Positions 54,747-64,000 of a DNA stretch of 64,000 nt are shown here, one piece after another. The DNA comes from Closterium sp. Naga37s-1 (Eukaryota > Streptophyta > Zygnematophyceae > Desmidiales > Closteriaceae). Made by a program: the position numbers and the translations under genes. The notes below the pieces were generated by a model. That model made no database searches and had not been told where the DNA came from. It worked only from the letters and a program-made list of their open reading frames with translations. Each line of letters begins with the position of its first letter. The first letter of the stretch is position 1. The stretch lies in contig CANJKZ010000768.1 in NCBI GenBank assembly GCA_947471745.1, positions 1,565,501 to 1,629,500 on the forward strand, in the 5' to 3' direction.

Positions 54747-57700
54747 ATGGGCGGAGTGAAGCGACGACTGGCGGCGGAAACAGTCGCCGCGGTGCGCGAC
54801 GATGGCGATGCGGCGACGACGATGGCGACTACGGTGGCGACGAAAGCGAAGAGGAGTGAGCGACGGCCGACGAGGGAGATGGATCGGAACGAGCAGGCCG
54901 AGGCGGCGCGGCGCGACGAGGGGCGAGAAGAGCGATTCGGCGAACACGAAGAGCGCGAGGAGAGCGGGGAGAGCGGGGAGAGCGGGGACGAGGGGACAGA
55001 GAAGATCGTGGCGGAAGCAGGGGAGAAAGGGGAGGAAGCGGGTGGGGAAGGGGAGGAGGTTGAGGTGGAGGAGGAGGAGGAGGAGGAAGAAAAGGTGGAT
55101 TATGGAGAAGACGAGATTGATAGAGAGGAATACGAGGGGGAGGGGAAGGAGGAGCGGGAGGGGGGAAATGGCCGAAATGCAGAAAAGACGAGGGAAGAGG
55201 GGGGGAGTAAAGAGGAGGAGGAGGAAGAAGGGAAGGAGGCGGAGGAGGGGGAAGAGGAGGAGTCGGATGAGGAGAGTGAGGAGGGGGAAGAGGTGTGGGA
55301 GGGCAGGGAGCGGTCAAAGGCAGTGGAGGAGGGAGGGGATGGATGGATGGATGAGGAGGAAGAGGAGGAAGAAGAGGAAGAGGAGGAGGAGGAGGAGGAT
55401 GAGGATGAGGATGAGGATGAGGAGGAAGAAGAGGAGGAGGGGGAGGAGGGGGAGGAGGAGGAGATGGAGGCAGAGAGGGCAGTGAGGGAGAGGGAGGTGA
55501 AAGGAGTGCGAGTGGAGGGGTTTTGTGTGGTGCGTCGCTCGGGTAGCCGCTTGCACTTCTGCGCCAAGTGCCACTTCCCCATCGCATCCTATGGCCGCCT
55601 CGTAAGTTCCCCCGGCACGTTCCCCCATCACCACCTCCTCAACCGCACTACCACGTGGTGCGCCGCACGCACGGGCACCCGCCTGCACTTGCCACGCCTT
55701 ACTCCTCTTTCACCTCTGCGTTCGCTCCTCATTCTCCTCTCTCACTCCCTTCTGAACTAGGCATGAGCACGGTTGAACCCCGGCCGGCATGGGTCGAACC
55801 TTAGTCGGCTCGTTGTTGTTAGTTTGTTTTCAGGCGCCTCAAAGGTAATTAGTTTCACTAACTATTGGAAGCCAGTCATACAAACACAATACTTTGGTGG
55901 GGAATGAGGTCATTCAGAGACTAGGCTGGCCAGAAGACGAAGGCTGGAGCTAAGAAGTGAACTCCAGTCCAGCCTTTCATCGCGTCATCCTAAAACCACC
56001 CTCGCGCAATCTCTCACATGTGTTACGGGTGGGCTGCTGCGCAAGATTCCCGTTGGGCCGCGGCTTGAGTCAAACCGGCCCGGACCCGATTCGACTTTCC
56101 GCAAGCTGGCAAAAGTCGAACCTTGTCACTTCACTTCCCCCGGGCCGAACCCAACCCGGCCCGACCCAAGCCGACCATACGAAGAAAAAGGCCAGGCCCG
56201 GGTCGAAAACGAACCGGTTCGGCATGGTCTAGTCTGGGTTTGGCTGTTTGGTCATGCAGGTTTGATTGAATGCTCCTCCGGGTCCATGCCCACTCTATCT
56301 TCAACCTGCCGCTCATCCATTCCCCCACCACCAGGATCTCTGCTGCTCACACGCCTTCCATTAAAGTGTTTTTTTCTGCTTGTGCGTTTTCCCTCCCCCC
56401 ATGCATACTGATACCATTCATCCATCCCACCCCCACTACCAGGAGTTTTGCTCACACCCCTTCTGCCTCAAGCTGATTGCTTCGGTTTCATACCTTCTCA
56501 ATTCTCGTATGCATGTTTTTCGCCTCAAGTCGTGTCTTTATCCATCCATCCCCATCCCCACCACCAGGAGCCATGCACGCACGCATTCTGCCTCAAGTGT
56601 GCCTCTGCGCTCAAAGCCTGCTACAGGTCAGCCCCGTTACCCCGTTAAACCCCTTCATGCCAGCCCCTTAACGCCCTCCTGGCTGCTCTGTGGGTGTGCA
56701 CCTGTGGGTGGATGCAAGTCTGCAAGAGGGCGAGGTGAGCTGCATACCAGCCCATTAGCGTTCAGAGCTTTGCGAGTCCAGCGATTATTTCAATAGCTGT
56801 AAAAATGCTTTGGCGGGCAGCTAAAAAAGTCAGGCAAAAAAGATCCGCCCTTGGATTGGTTTCGGGACATAATTGCCTGCGAAGTGGCTGTTGCGAAGTG
56901 ACATAATTGCGTTTAAGTTGCAGTTATAATTGCTGGTCGAGAAAAAGAGAAGCCTTAATGGCGAGTTGGAGTTTGCAGCATCAGGTATTTGTGTTGTGCG
57001 TGGGTTGGATATTGTCGATGTTGTGCGGTGTTCAAAGTAGTTGGGGGCTGAAATGTTAGTTGGTTTGGTTTGGGGGTGCTTTTTCGTCAAGCGGCTTTTG
57101 GATTTCGAGACTTCGAGTCGGAATTACGACGTGAAAACGTTTGTGCAAATTTTCTACAGTGAGGCTTATGAGTTGGTGGAATATGATTTAAGACACAAAC
57201 TTGGAGAGGAACAGTGGGGTGCTGACGGCAGATACCTGCCAAGCGTTTGGGCTCGTGTTCAAAGTGCGAGGGTGCTGGAAGGGGCTGCTATCATGGGGCT
57301 GCTACGCGTGGATTCTCCCGTAATAGCAACCCCTTCCAGCACCCTCGCATTTTGAACACGGACCCAAACGCTTGGCAGGTATCTGCCGTCAGTACCCCAC
57401 TGTTCCCTCTCCAATTTTGCGTCTTTAATCATATTCCACCAACTCAAGAGCGTGGCTCTGTTGATCCGTATAGTATTTATCTCCTCATCACTAAAGATGT
57501 CTCGCACCGTAAAAACCATCCGCGCAATGATTTCAGAAGATGTCTGCTCTATTGTATGGAGCACACGCCTTATAGCAGACCACGTGCTCCCCTCCACCCC
57601 AAGTCTGAAACTCCCTCCCAGGTTTCTGTTTTGGTGACACGTGTACCGTCGAAAAAATCTTGCCAATAATTATTTTGTTTTATCACGCTATTCACACCCA

Positions 57701-60002
57701 TACGTCGCAACCTTCTTCCTTTCTCCTCCTCCCCATCCCTGTGACGTGACCATCCTCCCCTCCCCTCTCCATCTGTTCACCCATCCCGCCATCCCCTCAC
57801 CCACCCCCTCACGCATCCCCTCACCATCCCGCCCTCCCAGCACCCTCTACATCTGCGCTGCACCCAACTTCTACACCTTGTTCCTTTGCCCCCCATGCCC
57901 ATCCGCACTCTTATTTCTCCCTCCCTCCCTCCCTCGCTCCGTCCCTCATTCCCTCTCTCCCTCCCACCAGGTGTCTGGCGCCTATCACAGCAGTGCACCC
58001 CGTCTCCGCCTACCAAGGCGGCCTCTACATCTGCGCCGCCCCCAACTGCTTCCTCTCCTTCCCCCGCCTCTCCCTCCTCTCCTCCCACACCCGCTCCGCC
58101 CACCCATCGATCGCCCCCCACCCCTCCCGCCCCCACCTCCTCCTCCCCACTCCTCCCTCACTCACTCCCGCCACCTCGCCTGAAAGTATATGCGCGATGG
58201 GAGGGGCGGAGGGAGGGGAGGAGGGGCATGAAGAGGGGTGGCATGGGCAGGGCTTTGGGCGGTCAGTGTTGGCGGATGGGGGAGGGAAGGCAGTCGCAGT
58301 GGCAGGGGCGACAGCAGGGCTAGCAGGAGCAGCAGCGATGGCAGCGGCAGTAGCAGCCGGAGCAGCAGGAGCGGGATCAACAGGAGGAGCAGGAGCAGGG
58401 GGGGGAGGGGGAGGTTCAGGTGGGATGGTTGGGGGGTCTGGGCCGAGTAGAGCAGGTGCAAATGCCGCCGCTGCTGGAGTCACTGCGGGTCCCTCGGGTG
58501 GTGTTGCTGGTGGGAGGCTGGGCGGAGGAAAGGCAGGAGGGAGCGGAGGGGTAGGAAGGGGAGGAGGTGGTGGGGGGGCCGGGGGTGGTGAAAGGGGAGC
58601 AGTGGGGGCAGTGGGGTTGGGTGCAGCTGGTGGAGGCACACTCAGTGCAGGGCGGGCATCCCCCACTGCTGCTCCCCTTCCCCCCTCACCTGCTTCCCTC
58701 AGGCCCTCCGCTTCCCCCCACGCCCCATCTGCTTCCCCACACGCCCCAGCCTCCCTCCCCCCTCCCCTCCCGCCGCCCGCGCGCCAGCCACCCCTCCCTC
58801 TGCACTCTGCTGCGCCCCCTCTTCCCTCTCCTCCAGAATCTGCTCGTTCAGGCGGCTTTACCCCGCTTGCACCCTCATTGTCTCCCATGCAACTGCAGCA
58901 GCAGCAGCACCAGCAGCAACAACAGCAGAAGCACCCTCCACTTCCGCCTCCCCCTTCATCCCTTCCCTCCCGCCCCCTTCCACCTCCCTCACTCGCTCCC
59001 TCAAACCTCCCCTCCCAACCCAACCCTCCTCCTGTCCCCCGCCCCCCTACCCTCCCTCAACCCCCCCTTCCACTGTCTGCTCCTCCTTCCTCCCCTTCCT
59101 CTACCTTCTTCTCTTCGCACACCCACTCTCCATCCCACCCTCCTCTTCCTCCCAGCAGCAATACATTCCAATCCACTCCCACTAATCCTCCTCATTCTGG
59201 CTTCCCTTCTCCCTCTCTCAATCGTCCCCCTCTCCCTCCACCTCCCACCCCTTCCACCCCTCCCAACCCCCCACAATCCACCCGGCAACCTCCCCTCCCT
59301 CCTCACTTCCCTTCCGCGCCCTCATCTCTCCCACCCCAATTCTCCTCTCCCCCTGCCCCTGCCCGCCCCCCCACCATGCCCCCTCTCCCTGCCAACTACC
59401 TGCCTGCCACACCACCCACTCCCTCCTACCCTCCCTTTTCCCCCTCGCCCTCCCACCAACAGCAGCAGCAGCAGAACCAGCAAGCTCAGAATTCCCGCAT
59501 TATGGGAGGAGGCATGGGAGGAGGTATGGGAGGAGGTATGGGAGGAGGCATGGGAGGAGGCATGGGAGGAGGCATGGGAGGAGGCATGGGAGGAGGCATG
59601 GGAGGAGGCATGGGAGGAGGAATGGGAGGAATGGGAGGAGGTATGGGAGGGATGGCGCGAGATGGAGGTGCCTTTGCAGGGGGGCAAGTCTTCCCCCAAG
59701 GGCCCTCTTCAGGGGGGCTGGGTGCTTTTGCTGGTGGCCCCGGTGGTGCCATGGGAGGGGGAATGGGAGGGGGCATGGGAGGAGGGATGGGAGGAGGGAT
59801 GGGTGGGGGAATGGGAGGAGGTATGGGAGGGGGGATGATGGGTGGAAGTATGGGAGGGGTTGGGATGGGTGGAGGGGTGGATGGAGGTGGTATGACAGGC
59901 TATAACATGCCTCCACTTCCCCCTTCGAGGCATGCGGGGCCGCACGGGAATTATCGCATGGACAGGCCTGGAGATGGGGGCATGGGGGGAGGTTGGGGAT
60001 AG
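54747..60002 (+). CDS. HAKAI: HAKAI/CBLL1-type RING E3 ubiquitin ligase
   Basis: HAKAI is a RING-type E3 ligase and, in plants and animals, a partner of the nuclear m6A mRNA methyltransferase complex. Exons: 54,747-55,601; 56,568-56,626; 57,971-60,002; phases agree; 981 aa. The diagnostic block is assembled across all three exons. Exon 1 ends FCAKCHFPIASYGRL. Exon 2 gives EPCTHAFCLKCASALKACYR. Exon 3 begins CLAPITAVHPVSAYQGGLYI and continues CAAPNC...HTRSAH (C2H2 finger). This matches the HAKAI layout of RING followed by a C2H2 finger. Unusual features are the long acidic N-terminal extension (about residues 60-255, Glu/Asp runs) and a very long Pro/Ser-rich C-terminal half with Gln runs. The tail is built of GGGMGGGM repeats and ends GGGWG. 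Plant HAKAI proteins are usually much shorter. Introns 1 and 2 hold decayed copies of coding exons. The domain assignment is firm; the ends of the low-complexity parts are as read. Confidence 0.88.
56313..56473 (+). pseudogene. Two decayed copies of the HAKAI RING exon in intron 1
   Basis: Acceptor-like CACCACCAG/CACTACCAG followed by RING-exon sequence occurs three times, with AG at 56,334, 56,442 and 56,567. Only the last is intact. The middle copy reads EFCSHPFCLKLIAS and has lost the Pro-Cys and one metal-binding Cys. The first keeps only a trace (CTCACACGCCTTC). Upstream CATCCATCC-type intron sequence is also shared, so the duplicated unit was exon plus flanking intron. Confidence 0.75.
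57160..57450. repeat. Inverted repeat in HAKAI intron 2
   Basis: The left arm (about 57,168-57,300) and right arm (about 57,313-57,450) are near-perfect reverse complements. They share GACGGCAGATACCTGCCAAG and GCGAGGGTGCTGGAAGGGG, separated by a short loop. Both arms read as the same peptide (DGRYLPSVW, then ARVLEG), so the unit may derive from a coding fragment. RNA from the intron could fold into a long hairpin. Confidence 0.85.
57838..57875 (+). pseudogene. Decayed copy of the HAKAI zinc-finger exon start
   Basis: CTCTACATCTGCGCTGCACCCAACTT, after a CCCAG acceptor-like site, repeats the LYICAAPN coding of exon 3 but loses the second Cys and the rest. It lies about 130-180 bp before the real exon. 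Confidence 0.65.
59500..59880 (+). repeat. GGAGGNATGGGA 12-bp coding repeats
   Basis: Two arrays (about 59,508-59,650 and 59,748-59,870) of a 12-bp unit encode GGGM repeats in the HAKAI C-terminus. Confidence 0.9.
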
Positions 60003-60873
60003 GTAGTTATTCGAGGATTAGAAGGTAAGGAAACAACAGAGGTCGTCAATAGAAATGCTTTCTGTGGAACTGGGTTATTGTGGAGTGAGAGAGCACTTTT
60101 TAGTATTTTCATTCATGATTTGATTTTTGAATTTAGGCTAAATGTACACTACTGCATCGAAATTTATCAGAAGGCCGCTCATTCACCTAGGTCGGTGCGC
60201 GTCGCCAGCCCAGCACCAGCTGTCGTCCGAGCGTGGTGGGCGGCGCACAACCATCGCCTTCCCCAACTCGCCTCGCCTCCCCCTCCACTTCTCTGCTCAC
60301 GCCACACCACCAACCAACCAAGTATGTGTTGCTTCCCTCCCTCGGTTTGGTAAGGTTCTCGGCGAGGAATTGCATTTGAAAACGGTTGAAAGGTTTGTTC
60401 ACCTTTCTGCTCCCATGCTCCGTGTTTCTGGGAGTAGCCACCTTTCTTACACTACTGTTACCAGCCCTCCCACCCGAATCCGTCTCCAATTTTACCTGGA
60501 CACTTCGAATTCTGCGTCTGCGCTTGCATCGCTGAATCCTATTCGTAGTACTTCCATCCTCTGGTTGCTATCTTCCCCGCGCGCCTCTCTTCCACCCTCG
60601 CCCGTTTCCCTCCCCCACACCCACCTGTCGTGACTCCTGGAACTTCGCCGCAAGAGGCGTCAGCTCGCAGTCTCGAACCTGCCTGGTGCAACGTCTCCTT
60701 CACCAAGCTTCGTCTCGGAAACAGCACTGAACGCAGGTTTCCTTCACGCGCGCCGCCTCTGGAGACGTCATTTTTCCCCGTCGTCCTGACCGACCTAATC
60801 TCGTTTTGTTAGCGCCCGTCCCTCGTAGATAGTAGCAGTCTTTCTTCCCCCAAACAGACGAAAGGGCCACAAA
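60003..60873. other. Intergenic region between HAKAI and the FAS1-like gene
   Basis: This presumably holds the HAKAI 3' UTR and the promoter of the next gene. No further gene is recognised; the open stretches at 60,142-60,633 lack motifs. Confidence 0.4.
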
Positions 60874-62187
60874 ATGACACCAGTCGTTCTCGCCGCCAAA
60901 GCGACGCGGCATGATGCACTCGGCGCGTCGCGATCCGTCCTCGCCGCCGCCGCCGTCGTGCTTCTCCTCCTCGCGTCGTCCATCCCTCCCATCGCCGGTG
61001 CCGCTTCGCCGACGGACCGCCGGAATCTGCTGTCGGCTGCCACGTCAGCGCAGCTGACGGAAATTCAGGGCGCGCTGGCGGCGCTGGCGGCGGGGAGCCC
61101 GGCGTTCCTCCTCATGGCGTCGCAGTCAGGTGCGTCCCGATGCGGCGTCCATGCGGGCGTCATGCGCCGTCGCTCACTCTCGTGTTCTCCTCTTTGTTGC
61201 ATTCATCTTCCCTCCGGTGCGTTCCTCCTGGCGTCGCAGTCAGGTGCGTCTCGCTTCCACGCGTCCATGCGTGTGCCCATGCGCCCTCGCTCAATCTCTT
61301 GTTCTTTTCTGTTACATTGTATTCATCTTCCGTCCCTCACCCCCTCCCTCCCTCCCTGCCTCCGTCCCTCCCTTCTCTCCCGCCTCTCCACATCAGATCT
61401 GGTAACCACACTGCGCAAAATTTCTCGAGGCCAATCCGCATGCCCCTGCCCAACGCCATGGATGCTGTTTTCTTCCTCCCTCCCTCCCTCCCCCGTCCCT
61501 CCCTTCCTCCCACCTCTCTGGCACATCAGATCTGGTAACCACAATGCGCGACATTCTAGGAGGCAACAAGAAGGCCACCATTCTCATGCCCCTGCCCAAC
61601 GCCATGGACGCTGTAGTGGGCGGAGCAGTGACAGTCTGTAACGGTTACACTACAGACGAAACTACACTGTATCAAATCATTGATGGATATAAATCACACG
61701 CGGATCTGCTAGCGGGTGCTCCTGGCACGCAGGTGTGTGCACTCCACGCTTCTTGTTACGAGACTGTTGTTAAAAGGGGAGGAACAAACAAAACGACTGA
61801 TATGTTCACTTCAAGCTTCCGTTCATGTGTTTTAGTGTGCTACTTGCACGGTTTTTTCAGGGTCACTTCACTTCTCCTCTGTCTTCCGGGTCACTGTTGC
61901 TTCATCACATTCGTTCTTAATCCCCTATGCCTCCTCAGCTCACCGTTGACTTGCCACTCCTCCCTCCCCCGCACCATACCCATCCCTTCTGCTCCCCTCT
62001 CCGCCAGTATGCAACGCTGCTTCCAGGAAAGTACCTGGTGAAGAACAGTGCGAGCAACGCAACGCACGTGGTGCTGCAGGCGCCATCCAATGAGCGCAAC
62101 GCCACCATAGTGTATCCCAACCTGTACAAGGGCACATCCTTCTATGTCCATGGCATTAACAACATACTGGTGCCAGACAAGCAATGA
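60874..62187 (+). CDS. Small secreted fasciclin-like (FAS1) protein
   Basis: Exons: 60,874-61,129; 61,530-61,732; 62,008-62,187; GT-AG throughout and phases agree; 212 aa to TGA. Residues about 18-43 form a hydrophobic signal-peptide-like segment (VLAAAAVVLLLLASS, then PIAGA). The rest resembles a single FAS1 domain: LTEIQGALAALAAGSPAFLL, then TILMPLPNAMDAVV (position of the H1-like motif), LYQIIDGYKSHADLLAG and a terminal VHGINNILVPDKQ matching the usual FAS1 end. FAS1 proteins act outside the cell in adhesion or wall organisation. The match rests on pattern, not on diagnostic residues, so a generic secreted protein remains possible. Intron 1 contains partial copies of exons 1 and 2. Confidence 0.6.
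61215..61470 (+). pseudogene. Decayed exon copies in intron 1 of the FAS1-like gene
   Basis: The end of exon 1 with its donor (GCGTCGCAGTCAGGTGCGTC) recurs at about 61,230-61,255 with downstream intron sequence. The start of exon 2 (ATCTGGTAACCACA, then GCCCAACGCCATGGA) recurs at 61,397-61,470 after its own CATCAG. The exon 2 copy is shortened in the middle and has no donor, so it cannot serve as an alternative exon. Confidence 0.75.
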
Positions 62188-62381
62188 GTGACACCAGTGT
62201 ACCATGAACCGTACAAAGGCCCTGTATGTGCTTGTGTAGATAAATGTTGCCCCGAGTTTCCAAAGCATACGGTATATATTGGTCTAGCCTATGTCGTCGA
62301 CAAGTAAGGTGATGATGAGGGGGCATGCATGATGAAAGAGGCCATGCATGATGTGAGAGGCCATGCATGATGAGAGAGGCC
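62188..62381. other. 3' flank with GAGGCCATGCATGATG repeats
   Basis: Three short copies of GCATGCATGATGnnAGAGG-type sequence lie at about 62,322-62,380, ending at an LTR fragment. Confidence 0.6.
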
Positions 62382-62441
62382 TGTCAGATTATACATATGT
62401 GTTAGTTTTAGAGTGAGTTGCTCATTAGTGAGTAACACTTT
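62382..62441 (+). repeat. Truncated LTR of the Copia-C family
   Basis: TGTCAGATTATACATATGTG, then GAGTTGCTCATTAGTGAGTA and ACACTT match the first ~60 bases of the element-sense Copia-C LTR (reverse strand of 14,115 downward). The rest of the LTR and the element are absent. Confidence 0.7.
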
Positions 62442-62450
62442 AGGGTTTGC

Positions 62451-64000
62451 TACCGTATTACCCCGGATAAAAGCGCAGGTGCGCTTATAATAAAACAGGG
62501 TTTTTTGGGGGGGGTGCGCTTCTAAATGAGGTGTCTGTATAAGCGCATGCGCCTTTAGTAAGGGAAAAATGGAATTCACTTTTAAACATACTAAACTGAA
62601 GCCCGCAATAAGGCGAATCCAACAGACCATGCAACAAGTGGGATCGTGCATGGAATTTGGGGCAAAAACAGCTGCGGTTCGGTTTCCCACCGCACAAAGC
62701 TGTCTAGAACCATCGAAAGTGACAGCAGTGACGGGGATGTTGTCGTGCGGCCCAATCACAGCCGCATGCGCTGCGTGGCAGCTGCATTTCTTTCCGAACC
62801 CTCTCGAAGGGTGGCAAGATTCCCTGCCAGCGCAGCGAATATGCTGCCACGCAGGTTCCTCTACGAGGGTAGGCGGGGGTTTCCTGCCTGACATTGACGA
62901 GGACCCCGAGCCGCTAGCCCGCAGGGGTCCCCGTCGTTGCCCATTTCTGCACCCTCCTCCTCATTTTTTTTCATTCAGTTTCTAGTCTAGCCCGCCTGGC
63001 TGGCGAAGCCATGGCGGAATTCAGTGGTACGCACTTCCTTTTCAAGAAGAAACCAACGCGCGCGTGGCGACTAACCGAGGACGGGTGGTATACCCGTGAG
63101 CCGCCAGCGCCGCCAGTGCCACCTACACCCCCTGCACCGCCTGCTCCGCCTGCTCCTCCTGCACCTCCTGATCCTCCTGCTCCTCCCGCTCCTCCGAATC
63201 CTCCAAGTCCTCCCGTTCCTGACGCGAATTCTCACCAACGGCCCGTGCTCCAGCTGTATTTGCCAGCCACTTTCGACGAGTGGCTGTCTGAACCTGACAC
63301 ACCCAAGCCTAATCGAATCGATGCTCCGCCGAGTGCACCGCGGTGGGGAAATCCAGAAGCCTGCACCTGGGACGAGTCGGCTGTGGGCGCCGACGATGAA
63401 GTGGCCGCCGATAAAGAACCCACATCCGACGGCGACGCTGGAGGCGACGGTGGAGTGGACGCTGAAGATGGCGCCGAGGAGGATGTGTTCCCAGATCGTG
63501 AAGCTACAGACGCGGACGACGACGGTGTGGAATCTTGGTGGCGCGACGCACCCCGCCAGAAGATGCCGATACCAACTTATCCGCCGATTAACAAAAAACG
63601 ACCCCACCCCTCCTCTGAGAACCGAGATGCCCGCCCCCCCTCTCCCAGGCACAAGATGACTCAACACAAACGGCAGCGCTACACCGCCCAGGAGAAACTG
63701 AAGTGGCTCGTTCGGCTGGAGCTTGCGGCATCGATAAGCGAGGTCGCGCGGGAGTCCGGCATACACCGCAAATGCCTCACGGAGTGGAAAAACCAAGCGG
63801 ACGAGCTCAAGGCTGCACACGGCGCTCGGTGTCGACTTCATGGGCGCGGACGTGCTTCCTGGTACAGACCCATGGAGATGAAGGTGTACGCCCAACTCCT
63901 GGACTGGCGACGCCGCGGTGTGGCAGTATCGGTCGGCCGGCTGCAGGACTGGTCCAAGGAGGTGATGAAGGTGTTGTTCCCGGACGTCAAGTGGAAGGCG
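62451..64000 (+). mobile_element. Left part of a pogo/Tigger-like transposon, runs off the window
   Basis: A likely end lies at TA (62,451-62,452) followed by CCGTATTACCCCGGATAAAAGCG and GCGCTTATAATAAAACAGGG. This style of terminus is common in pogo/Tigger-type elements. The transposase gene begins at 63,011. The right end is outside the window, so the inverted repeat cannot be confirmed. Confidence 0.5.
63011..64000 (+). CDS. Pogo-like transposase N-terminal part, partial
   Basis: The frame is open from ATG 63,011 to the window edge (330 codons, no stop). The N-terminus has a Pro-rich tract (PPAPPAPP repeats, residues about 31-75) and an acidic low-complexity region. Residues about 220-330 hold a psq/CENP-B-type helix-turn-helix (RYTAQEKLKWLVRLELAAS, then ISEVARESGIHRKCLTEWK). 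After this comes a block resembling the second HTH of pogo/Tigger proteins (RPMEMKVYAQLLDWRRRGVA, then VSVGRLQDWSKEVM). Known pogo-family transposases follow this with a DDE domain, expected beyond the window. The family call rests on the HTH pattern. A domesticated HTH protein is the alternative. Confidence 0.65.
   Translation, partial: MAEFSGTHFLFKKKPTRAWRLTEDGWYTREPPAPPVPPTPPAPPAPPAPPAPPDPPAPPAPPNPPSPPVPDANSHQRPVLQLYLPATFDEWLSEPDTPKPNRIDAPPSAPRWGNPEACTWDESAVGADDEVAADKEPTSDGDAGGDGGVDAEDGAEEDVFPDREATDADDDGVESWWRDAPRQKMPIPTYPPINKKRPHPSSENRDARPPSPRHKMTQHKRQRYTAQEKLKWLVRLELAASISEVARESGIHRKCLTEWKNQADELKAAHGARCRLHGRGRASWYRPMEMKVYAQLLDWRRRGVAVSVGRLQDWSKEVMKVLFPDVKWKA

Noticed and set aside
57993-60002. 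Proline-rich ORF as an independent gene
   Set aside because: It is in phase with the RING exon upstream and carries the HAKAI zinc finger; it is the last exon of that gene.

Overview
The window looks like a piece of nuclear genome from a green, plant-lineage eukaryote. GT-AG introns interrupt the genes, coding DNA is GC-rich, the long terminal repeats (LTRs) carry plant-type telomere-like TTTAGGG/AAACCCTA motifs, and there is a plant-style HAKAI gene. The elements are Ty1/copia retrotransposons with very Gly/Ala/Pro-rich spacers. A streptophyte alga such as a desmid (Closterium-like) is my best guess; that is inference from sequence style, not from a search.

Layout. 1-2.67 kb holds the 3' part of an unrecognised spliced gene. 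2,675-10,047 is a complete, apparently intact copia element (Copia-1) with identical 136-bp LTRs and a GAAAC target duplication. 10.4-13.6 kb is a decayed copia fragment. 13,978-40,317 is an old short-LTR copia element (Copia-C). It is split by a 20.7-kb DNA transposon (16,843-37,505) with 15-bp inverted ends and TA flanks. That transposon carries two divergent multi-exon genes: an 11-exon Plavaka-like transposase on the + strand and a 6-exon companion gene of unknown function on the - strand. A 178-bp satellite lies between them. Exon 3 of the transposase is itself broken by another copia element (Copia-2, 27,085-34,388, TSD GCCGC). The nest is therefore three levels deep.

40,968-54,113 holds two elements of a second copia lineage with longer LTRs (Copia-3 on +, Copia-4 on -), joined by a rearranged junction near 47.5-47.7 kb. 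Each has been hit by a small non-coding LTR element (TRIM). The TRIM has 139-141-bp LTRs, a primer-binding site and a polypurine tract. Across its LTR/PBS boundary it carries a tRNA-Glu-like sequence with correctly spaced pol III A and B boxes. I consider this the most interesting element here. One insertion is a tandem of four LTRs and three internal regions.

Host genes occupy the right end. 54,747-60,002 is a three-exon HAKAI/CBLL1-type RING E3 ligase gene (m6A-writer-associated), and 60,874-62,187 is a small secreted fasciclin-like gene. Both carry decayed tandem copies of their own exons inside introns. From about 62.45 kb to the edge a pogo/Tigger-like transposase gene begins and runs off the window.

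Exon models were built by hand from splice signals and reading-frame continuity. No search or alignment program was run.
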